A stretch of 6,456 nucleotides of DNA from CAZFUY01 sp964522445 (lineage in GTDB: Bacteria > Pseudomonadota > Gammaproteobacteria > SZUA-229), in assembly GCA_964522445.1 (NCBI GenBank), contig CAZFUY010000133.1:1-6456 (forward strand). The letters are read 5' to 3'. The stretch's first letter is position 1. The number at the start of each line of letters is the position of its first letter. Of the stretch, positions 1 through 6,012 are shown in pieces. A model generated the notes under the pieces. The model worked only from the letters and a program-made list of their open reading frames with translations, made no database searches and was not told where the DNA came from. A program made the position numbers and the translations under genes.

Positions 1-87
1 TCCCTCGGCTGCGCTCGGGATGACATAAAAACACTAAAGTCTTGCATTAAAAATGCATAGTTTTAACTAGCGCCCTGGGACAATAAA
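1..87 (+). repeat. Dispersed repeat, copy A (cut by the left edge)
   Basis: These 87 bases align without gaps to 4072-4158 with 9 mismatches, as a direct repeat about 4.07 kb away on the other side of nifJ. The first 25 bases correspond to the right arm of the 28-bp inverted repeat seen complete in copy B, so the left arm probably lies just outside the window. The rest is a tail with a small hairpin (arms TGCAT 43-47 and ATGCA 53-57, loop TAAAA). Homology ends sharply after CAATAAA. The GTCATCCCGAGCG core resembles a palindromic intergenic repeat that I recall from many bacterial genomes; that family placement is from memory. No open reading frame is present. Confidence 0.85.
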
Positions 88-160
88 AGAATAAGCCATA
101 ATTGGCTTGAATAGGCGGGTCAGATTTGTGTGCAATTTAACAATTAACCTTCAAAGAGCC

Positions 161-236
161 TGTAAATTTCTCTGTGTAACTGTCTATCCTATCTATTTCT
201 GAATTAATGATAGATAGTTACATGGAAATGTTTACA
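161..236 (+). ncRNA. Long imperfect hairpin, possible structured RNA
   Basis: Arms 161-188 and 209-236, 28 bases each, are complementary around a 20-base loop. Aligned end to end, 26 of 28 positions can pair if G-U wobbles are allowed, and only two are true mismatches. Several of the non-Watson-Crick pairs are G-U, which favours a structure acting as RNA rather than as a DNA operator. It is followed 5 bases later by a strong intrinsic terminator, so hairpin plus terminator could form the 3' part of a small RNA or of the 3' UTR of a gene to the left. I see no convincing promoter in front of it and do not recognise an RNA family. Confidence 0.3.
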
Positions 237-241
237 GCTTC

Positions 242-271
242 AACAGCCTTGGTGGGCTGTTTTATTTTTTT
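242..271 (+). terminator. Rho-independent terminator
   Basis: A perfect 7-bp stem, AACAGCC (242-248) and GGCTGTT (255-261), with a 6-base loop is followed at once by a T-rich tract to 271 with a single A. This is a textbook intrinsic terminator on the plus strand. It ends transcripts entering from the left and separates them from nifJ, whose own promoter must then lie between 272 and 507. On the minus strand the stem has no T tract. Confidence 0.85.
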
Positions 272-286
272 AATAGGCCAATATTA

Positions 287-376
287 TTATCTGGTTTTAT
301 GACGTTTTTTTGTTACCAGTTTTTTAATTTTGGCAAGCTGAGTTTTTTCCCAGCGTTCGCCAGCTGCCAGCATCAT
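287..376 (-). pseudogene. Possible short gene remnant, about 29 residues
   Basis: Read on the minus strand from ATG at 376 to TAA at 287-289, this encodes a basic, helix-prone 29-residue peptide starting MMLAAGERWEKTQLAK and ending in a Lys/Arg-rich tail. The frame stays open a little further upstream, to a TTG at 394, before meeting a stop. Composition and ending look like the C-terminal tail of a larger protein rather than random AT-rich sequence, but I do not recognise the family and see no ribosome binding site. It may equally be chance. It overlaps the region expected to hold nifJ control elements. Confidence 0.2.
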
Positions 377-426
377 AAAATCGAGTATGAACAATATTAA
401 AACAATTTAAATAGTTTATGTGTTTG

Positions 427-468
427 TTTATCTGTATCAATAGAATTTTTATACACAGGGCTTATCTT
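427..468 (+). promoter_or_regulatory. Candidate FNR-type site and -10 box for nifJ
   Basis: TTTATCTGTATCAA at 427-440 matches 9 of the 10 defined positions of the FNR/CRP-like consensus TTGAT-N4-ATCAA. A weak -10 hexamer, TATCTT, lies at 463-468. A start of transcription near 475 would put the site centre (433.5) about 41.5 bases upstream, the spacing of class II FNR-activated promoters. Anaerobic control would suit an oxygen-sensitive pyruvate:ferredoxin oxidoreductase. The -10 is only 4/6, and a rival hexamer, TAGAAT at 441-446, has no good -35. This is inference from a motif match. Confidence 0.35.
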
Positions 469-507
469 TAAGCATATCTACTTCATGCATATACATTGGT
501 ATTGCTC

Positions 508-2089
508 ATGTCAAAACTGAACATGCTTACAATTGATGGCAATCAGGCTGCTGCAACTATTGCACATAAGCTTAATGAAGTGATTGCAATTTATCCGATT
601 ACACCTGCATCACCCATGGGTGAGTGGGCTGATGAGTGGTCTTCCAATAATAAAACTAATTTATGGGGTGCAGTACCTGAAGTTGTTGAAATGCAAAGTG
701 AGGCAGGGGCTGCGGGTGCTATTCATGGTGCGCTACAGGCGGGTGCGTTAACAACAACGTTTACCGCTTCACAGGGTTTGTTGTTGATGATTCCCAATAT
801 GTACAAGATTGCAGGGGAATTAACACCAACCGTATTTCATGTGGCATCACGTTCATTAGCGTGTCAGGCCTTATCTATTTTTGGTGATCACAGTGATGTA
901 ATGACAGCACGTATGACCGGATTTGGTTTTCTGTGTTCCAACTCACCACAGGAAGTTATGGACTTTGCACTTATTGCACAGGCCGCAAGTTTGCAGGGGC
1001 ATATACCCATGGTGCACTTCTTTGATGGTTTTCGCACCTCCCATGAAATCAGAAAAATCACATCTATTAATGACGAAACCTTACATGCCATGATCAATGA
1101 TGAGTGGCTTGCTGCACGCCGTGCCAATGCACTTTCACCCGAACATCCCGTATTGCGCGGTAGTTCTCAAAATCCAGATGTGTACTTTCAGGCACGAGAA
1201 ACTGTTAATCCATATTATGAAAACATGCCCGGTATTGTACAAAAAACAATGAATCAATTTGCTGAATTGACAGGTCGGCAATATCACTTATTTGATTATC
1301 ATGGCAGCCCGCAGGCTGAACGGATTATTATTTTAATGGGTTCTGGTGCAGAAACCGTTGAAGAAACTGTTGATTATCTAATCGCTAAAGGTGAAAACAT
1401 TGGTTTAATAAAAGTAAGATTATTTCGACCACTTGATTCCAGAGCGCTTATCAATGCATTGCCAGAAAGCTGTAAAAATATTGCAGTGCTGGATCGTACT
1501 AAAGAACCCGGAGCGGATGGTGAACCACTTTATAAAGATGTAGTAACCTCTGTTGCACAATATTTTATGAGCGATCAATGTAAGTTTAAAGCTATGCCTC
1601 GTATTGTGGGTGGACGTTATGGTTTGTCATCTAAAGAATTTACTCCCGGCATGGTTAAGGCTGTGTTTGATGAATTAAACAATAACCAGCCAAAAAACCA
1701 TTTTACTATTGGCATACATGATGATGTGACAAATAGCAGTTTAGAATGGGATAAAAATTTCAGAACAAATATTCATAACGAAACACTTCAGGCATTGTTT
1801 TATGGACTGGGTAGTGACGGTACAGTTAGTGCCAATAAAAACAGTATAAAGATTATTGGTGAGCACACAAATTTACATGTGCAGGGTTACTTTGTATATG
1901 ATTCTAAAAAAGCCGGTGCAGTGACTATTTCTCATTTGCGATTTGGCTCAGATCATATTGCATCAACCTATTTAATTGAAGATGGTAGTGCTAATTTTAT
2001 TGGCTGCCATCAGCCGGTGTTTCTTGAACGTTATCACATGCTGGATAAGGCAGAAGATAATGCGGTGTTTTTATTAAATTCACCTGAGG
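508..2089 (+). CDS. nifJ: Pyruvate:ferredoxin (flavodoxin) oxidoreductase, N-terminal part up to the assembly gap
   Basis: First 527 codons, plus one base, of a single nifJ gene that continues after the N run. The cytoplasmic enzyme oxidises pyruvate with CoA to acetyl-CoA and CO2 and passes electrons to ferredoxin or flavodoxin. Visible regions: the N-terminal pyruvate/TPP domain (about residues 1-250) with YPITPASPMGE (29-39), the EMQSEAG motif (61-67) and HVASRS (111-116). Thr32, Glu65 and Arg115 match, by offset of one, the active-site Thr31, Glu64 and Arg114 that I recall for Desulfovibrio africanus PFOR. A transketolase-C-like domain follows (RIIILMGSG, VLDRTKEPGA, GGRYGLSSKEF), then the start of the gamma-type domain (FYGLGSDGTVSA, GYFVYDSKKAG, FLLNSPE). 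I chose ATG 508, giving MSKLNMLTIDGN; the frame opens at TTG 496, and ATG 523 would fit the family N-terminus as well. No start has a clear Shine-Dalgarno sequence. The extra codons shown after the gap in this frame are spurious. Confidence 0.95.
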
Positions 2090-2189
2090 NNNNNNNNNNN
2101 NNNNNNNNNNNNNNNNNNNNNNNNNNNNNNNNNNNNNNNNNNNNNNNNNNNNNNNNNNNNNNNNNNNNNNNNNNNNNNNNNNNNNNNNN
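2090..2189. other. Assembly gap, 100 N placeholder inside nifJ
   Basis: Exactly 100 N, the conventional placeholder for a gap of unknown size. The reading frame before it (phase set by ATG 508, one base of a codon left at 2089) and after it (codon starting at 2190) can join only if the true gap is two more than a multiple of three; 100 is not. By alignment from memory with E. coli YdbK, the missing stretch lies between the LLNSP motif and the RNF/RNW motif, about 75-90 residues, so the true gap is probably near 230-270 bases. Confidence 0.95.
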
Positions 2190-3962
2190 AGAAATTTTAA
2201 TGCCATTGATGAAACTTTATCCTGTTTGTATAAAGTCAATGTCCCTGATGAAGCTACCAGTGAATTTGAAATGCCATCGGCTGTTATTGATTCTGCACCT
2301 GCATTTGTAAAAAATGTAACAGGTGAAATTATTGCGGGGCAGGGTAATGAATTACCAGTAAGTTTATTGCCAGCTGATGGCAGTTTTCCTTTAGGTACAG
2401 CAGCCTATGAAAAACGTAATCTTGCACTGGAAATTCCTGTTCTGGAACCTGAGCTATGCACTCAGTGTGGCAAGTGTCCATTGGTATGTCCCCATGCGGC
2501 TATTCGCAGTAAAATATTTGCGGACACTGAACTTATTAATGCCCCAGAAAACTTTAAACATGCCGCCACTATTGGTAAAGGTTTTCCTGAAGGCATGCAT
2601 ATTACCTATCAGGTTGCGCCAGAAGATTGCACAGGTTGTGGTTTGTGTGTGGATATTTGCCCTATTCGAGATAAAAATAATTCTGAATTTAAAGCATTAA
2701 ATATGCACCCACAAGCACCTTTAAGAAAGCAGGAAAAACAGAACTGGGAATTCTTTTTATCACTGCCTGAATATAATCGTCGTGAATTAAAAATTAACAC
2801 CATTAAAGGTGCAATGGTTTTGCAGCCTTTGTTTGAGTTTTCCAGCGCCTGTTTAGGCTGTGGTGAAACACCCTATATAAAACTGGCGACACAATTATTT
2901 GGTGATCGTATGCTGGTTGCTAATGCAACAGGTTGTTCATCAATTTATGGGGGCAATTTGCCCACTACGCCATGGGCCTGTAATGCAGAAGGGCGAGGGC
3001 CTGCGTGGAATAATTCTTTATTTGAAGATAATGCTGAGTTTGGTGTGGGTATGCGTATTGCGATTGATCAGCAAACACAACATGCTAAAGAATTATTAAA
3101 TCAGTTAGCAGATAAATTAGATAAGAATTTAGTTACTAATATTTTAAATGCAGATCAATCAAATGAAGAAGGTATTTATGAGCAGCGTCAACGCATAACA
3201 CAATTACAGAAACAGTTAAAAAATATTGATGATTCTAAAGCCGATAATTTATCGCAATTAGCTGAAAACCTGTGCCGAAAAAGTGTCTGGATTATTGGTG
3301 GTGATGGTTGGGCATATGATATTGGTTATGGTGGCCTGGATCATGTTCTGGCATCGGGTCGTGATGTCAATATTCTGGTACTGGATACAGAGGTGTATTC
3401 CAATACCGGTGGGCAAACATCAAAAGCAACACCCCGTGGTGCCATTGCTAAATTTTCTGCCGGAGGTAAACAGCAGGCGAAAAAAGAACTGGGTCTGTTG
3501 GCCATGGATTATGAAAATGTTTATGTGGCACAGGTAGCCTATGGTGCAAAAGATGTGCAAACATTACGCGCCTTTATTGAAGCAGAAGCACATCATGGCC
3601 CATCCATTATTATTGCCTATTCACCCTGCATTGCTCATGGCATTGATTTAAAAAATAACCATCAACAACAGCAACTGGCCGTGAAAAGTGGACACTGGCC
3701 GCTCTATCGTTTTGATCCAGAACGCATTAAGAATAATGAGAATCCATTGCATCTTGATTATAAAAAACCCAGCATTCCGTATAAAGAATATATACAAACA
3801 GAAACCCGGTTTAGCATGCTTTTTCAAAAACATCCTGAAGATGCAGAACGTTATTTAGAACAGGCACAACAGGAAATGAATCATCGTTATAATTTTCTGA
3901 AACAGCTTTCTGAGCTGGACTGGGATGAAAATACAAAGGCGGTTGCTGGTGAAAGAGAATAA
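2190..3962 (+). CDS. nifJ: Pyruvate:ferredoxin (flavodoxin) oxidoreductase, C-terminal part after the assembly gap
   Basis: The last 590 codons of nifJ, open from the first base after the gap (RNFNAIDETLSCLYKVNVP) to TAA at 3960-3962. The TTG at 2226 is an internal Leu, not a start. In order: the EKR motif (2409-2417), then two ferredoxin-like [4Fe-4S] motifs, CTQCGKCPLVCP (2457-2492) and CTGCGLCVDICP (2628-2663). The TPP domain begins with CLGC (2850-2861). It continues with NATGCSS (Cys at 2934) and the TPP/Mg signature GDG (from 3300) to YSNTGGQ (Asn at 3402), and ends with YSPC (Cys at 3627). The four isolated cysteines are those expected for the third, TPP-proximal cluster, so all cofactor sites are intact. 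With about 80 missing residues the whole protein would be near 1,200 residues, normal for the family (YdbK 1174). The gene ends convergent to the hydrogenase operon with no clean T-tract terminator, only the inverted repeat at 4026-4096. GC is visibly lower than in the hydrogenase genes. Confidence 0.95.
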   Translation, partial: RNFNAIDETLSCLYKVNVPDEATSEFEMPSAVIDSAPAFVKNVTGEIIAGQGNELPVSLLPADGSFPLGTAAYEKRNLALEIPVLEPELCTQCGKCPLVCPHAAIRSKIFADTELINAPENFKHAATIGKGFPEGMHITYQVAPEDCTGCGLCVDICPIRDKNNSEFKALNMHPQAPLRKQEKQNWEFFLSLPEYNRRELKINTIKGAMVLQPLFEFSSACLGCGETPYIKLATQLFGDRMLVANATGCSSIYGGNLPTTPWACNAEGRGPAWNNSLFEDNAEFGVGMRIAIDQQTQHAKELLNQLADKLDKNLVTNILNADQSNEEGIYEQRQRITQLQKQLKNIDDSKADNLSQLAENLCRKSVWIIGGDGWAYDIGYGGLDHVLASGRDVNILVLDTEVYSNTGGQTSKATPRGAIAKFSAGGKQQAKKELGLLAMDYENVYVAQVAYGAKDVQTLRAFIEAEAHHGPSIIIAYSPCIAHGIDLKNNHQQQQLAVKSGHWPLYRFDPERIKNNENPLHLDYKKPSIPYKEYIQTETRFSMLFQKHPEDAERYLEQAQQEMNHRYNFLKQLSELDWDENTKAVAGERE

Positions 3963-4025
3963 ATCAAATCAGGGGCACTTATTTTAATTTCAAACAAACT
4001 CTTAAATTCTAAAATACTTTTATTT

Positions 4026-4158
4026 TGTCATCCCGAGCGCAGTCGAGGGATCTTGATCTTTATAATACAGATCCCTCGACTGTGCTCGGGATGACATAAA
4101 AATACTAAAGTCTTGCACTAAAAGTGCATAGTTTTAACTAACGTACTGGGTCAATAAA
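4026..4158 (+). repeat. Dispersed palindromic repeat, copy B
   Basis: A 28-bp inverted repeat (4026-4053 and 4069-4096) with a single G-T mismatch and a 15-base loop, followed by a 62-base tail. The right arm plus tail (4072-4158) is the direct repeat of 1-87. The tail contains the hairpin TGCAC-TAAAA-GTGCA, whose closing pair differs from copy A by a compensating change. The element sits between the convergent 3' ends of nifJ and the hydrogenase operon. Neither side of the big stem has a T tract, so it is not a canonical intrinsic terminator, although a stem this long could block transcription or protect transcript ends. It looks like a non-autonomous MITE- or REP-like repeat; no target-site duplication is evident. 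Confidence 0.85.
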
Positions 4159-4172
4159 TACATGAACTCCTT

Positions 4173-4187
4173 CTCTCCCTGGGAGAG
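4173..4187. repeat. Short perfect palindrome, CTCTCCC-T-GGGAGAG
   Basis: A perfect 7-bp inverted repeat around a single base, just beyond the 3' end of the hydrogenase fusion gene. The surrounding CTCC/GGAG sequence resembles REP-like CTCTCCC/GGGAGAG palindromes that I recall from proteobacterial intergenic regions. No T tract follows on either strand, and a one-base loop cannot form without opening inner pairs, so a terminator role is doubtful. Confidence 0.5.
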
Positions 4188-4224
4188 GGGATATAGGAAT
4201 CTGTCAGGTTATTTATACAGTTTA

Positions 4225-6012
4225 TTAAAGCTCTTTTTTTACTCTCGCCACCAGCATATCAATATATTTCTTATCAATACCACTCTGGCAATGTTCGCCT
4301 GTTTCCATGCCTATCAGTGTTACCTGTGGATGGTATCCAAGTGCTTTAGCCAGCTTAAGTGTTTCACCGACACCAATACCATGGCTGGAAATAATACCGG
4401 GGTTGAGCTGTTCAATTTCTTCCAGAGTTAAGCACTGAACCTGTCCTGGTTGTCCGGTATTTATCAGGGCATCGATAAGGATAATCCTGTCTGAATTTTT
4501 CAGGTGTTCAAGCAGAGCTGAGCCTGGGCGATCCAGTGAGAGGAATAATAGATGCTTATCTTGCATTGTGTCTTTGCTGTATTCCTGCTGGAGTTTTTCA
4601 ACCACTTTCCAGCCGAGCTGATCTTCTCCAAATGGAGAACCAATGCCTATTACTCTGATTGTTTTTTTATCTTTTTCCAGTGAATGGCTCTCATCGGTAA
4701 CAGGCTCAGTATAGTTATTTTGATGCTCAACTTTCAGGTCAAGGAAATGGGTTGCGCAGGAAATGCAGGGATCATAATTTCTGATTACCTTCTCTGCATG
4801 CAACCTTAATATATTTTCATCCTTATCCAGCCCAAGGTGCTCCAGTGATAAACGCAGATCCTGTTCAATGCGTGCCTGGTTCTGGCTGGTAGGTGGAACA
4901 ATCCGTGCTGTTTTGACCTGACCCATATCATCCAGCTCATAGCGATGCCACAGCAATCCTCGTGGTGCTTCAGAACAGCCAAAACCAATCCCGGCTTTGG
5001 GTGTTGCATTTACATGCGGTGTTTCAGGTTTTGTATAGTTTTCCAGTAGTCGTGTGGCTTCTACAATCACATAGTGGATTTCAACTGCGCGCGCCACAAT
5101 ACTATGGAACATATTGCGGCTGGGAAAAGTGATACCCGTGGCATCCATGACAGAGGTGACAGCCTGGGGTAATTTATCTCGATTCAAATTAATGCGTGCC
5201 AGTGGCCCAAGCAAGTAGACCTGCCCCTGTAATAAACTATGCAATGCGGTTGAATGTGCTGCATGGTGTTCTTCAAAATAATTTTCATATTCCTCAATAC
5301 CGATATCCAGCCCATTGTCTGATACGATGCGACCACCATTCAGGGGGTATTCATCTGCATGGCGCATGGCAACCGATGTAAAGTCCTGTTCATCATCTGG
5401 CAAATCCAGTGATGCCGTCCATTTAACCAGATCCTCAGCATCCTTTAGCGCATCGTGTAGCCGTACAAGGAGCTGTTTCACCTGATCCTCACCTGGGGCT
5501 TTATGAAATCCACCGGCGCAGACACCAACCGGATGCACCGAGCGGCCACCAAACAGGGTAATTAGATCGTTGCCCAGAGTTTGCAATCTAAGTCCACGGT
5601 GAACCTCATCAGCATATTCAGCAGACATTTCAATCACACTGTTAAAACCAAGATAATCAGGTGCTGCCAGCATATGAATGTGCAGGCTATGACTCTGTAA
5701 CCATTCGCCACAGTACATGACCCTGCGCATGTCATGGCTCCATGGCGTGATTTCTACATCGAAGATAGACTCTATCGCATGCACGGCACTCATCTGGTAA
5801 GCCACCGGACAGATACCACAGATACGGGCGACTGTATCCGGAATATCATAGTAGTTACGACCTTCGAGAAATTTTTCAAAAAATCGTGGTGGTTCGTAGA
5901 TGCGTAAACGTAATTCATCAATATGCTGGTCGGTGATTTTTAGTTCCAGTGCGCCTTCGCCTTCGACACGGACAAGCACTGGCACATGGATATCTATGGT
6001 TCGATTGTTCAT
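4225..6012 (-). CDS. [NiFe] hydrogenase large (alpha) subunit fused to its maturation endopeptidase
   Basis: This 595-residue cytoplasmic protein joins two functions. Residues 1-430 are a [NiFe] hydrogenase catalytic subunit, closest in pattern to group 3b (HydA/HyhL): RVEGEGALEL near the N-terminus, RICGIC (63-68; Cys65 and Cys68) and DPCISCATH (414-422; Cys416 and Cys419) supply the four cysteine ligands of the Ni-Fe site. Group 3b enzymes interconvert H2 and NADP(H). In this family a protease cuts after the His of DPCxxCxxH (here His422) once nickel is in. Normally a short peptide is lost; here 173 residues remain. After a hydrophilic linker (about 431-450), residues 452-593 form a HycI/HybD/HoxW-like peptidase: IGIGSPFGEDQLG (455-467), LIDA (512-515) and ISSHG (541-545). 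Asp464, Asp514 and His544 match the metal-contacting Asp/Glu16, Asp62 and His90/93 of E. coli HycI/HybD. ATG 6012 directly follows the small-subunit stop (TAAATG), implying translational coupling; no strong Shine-Dalgarno is seen. The fusion depends on an A7 run at 4662-4668 being correct. Confidence 0.92.
   Translation of the reverse strand: MNNRTIDIHVPVLVRVEGEGALELKITDQHIDELRLRIYEPPRFFEKFLEGRNYYDIPDTVARICGICPVAYQMSAVHAIESIFDVEITPWSHDMRRVMYCGEWLQSHSLHIHMLAAPDYLGFNSVIEMSAEYADEVHRGLRLQTLGNDLITLFGGRSVHPVGVCAGGFHKAPGEDQVKQLLVRLHDALKDAEDLVKWTASLDLPDDEQDFTSVAMRHADEYPLNGGRIVSDNGLDIGIEEYENYFEEHHAAHSTALHSLLQGQVYLLGPLARINLNRDKLPQAVTSVMDATGITFPSRNMFHSIVARAVEIHYVIVEATRLLENYTKPETPHVNATPKAGIGFGCSEAPRGLLWHRYELDDMGQVKTARIVPPTSQNQARIEQDLRLSLEHLGLDKDENILRLHAEKVIRNYDPCISCATHFLDLKVEHQNNYTEPVTDESHSLEKDKKTIRVIGIGSPFGEDQLGWKVVEKLQQEYSKDTMQDKHLLFLSLDRPGSALLEHLKNSDRIILIDALINTGQPGQVQCLTLEEIEQLNPGIISSHGIGVGETLKLAKALGYHPQVTLIGMETGEHCQSGIDKKYIDMLVARVKKEL

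Noticed and set aside
93..108. Small inverted repeat AAGCCA-TAAT-TGGCTT as an operator or hairpin
   Set aside because: A 6-bp stem of this kind is not rare in AT-rich sequence, there is no adjacent promoter or gene, and no known site matches.
161..271. 6S RNA
   Set aside because: A long hairpin is present, but I cannot see the typical central bubble, full length or a neighbouring ygfA gene.
291..316. Second terminator (CTGGT ... ACCAG followed by T-rich sequence)
   Set aside because: Only 5 bp of stem with a loop of about 16 bases, too weak to support.
2190..2310. Continuation of the first nifJ frame past the gap to a stop at 2310
   Set aside because: The residues after the gap in that frame do not resemble NifJ, and the conserved sequence is in another frame; it is an artefact of the 100-N placeholder.
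2226..3962. A separate gene starting at TTG 2226
   Set aside because: The frame is already open from 2190 with conserved NifJ residues (RNFNAIDETLSCLYKV); the TTG is an internal Leu and the split is due to the N gap.
4026..4096. Intrinsic terminator for nifJ or the hydrogenase operon
   Set aside because: The stem is long and near perfect, but no T tract follows on either strand; better described as a dispersed palindromic repeat.
4162..4431. Plus-strand ORF of 89 residues beginning in the intergenic repeat region
   Set aside because: It runs antisense through the protease domain of the hydrogenase fusion, has no recognisable motifs, and is a shadow frame.
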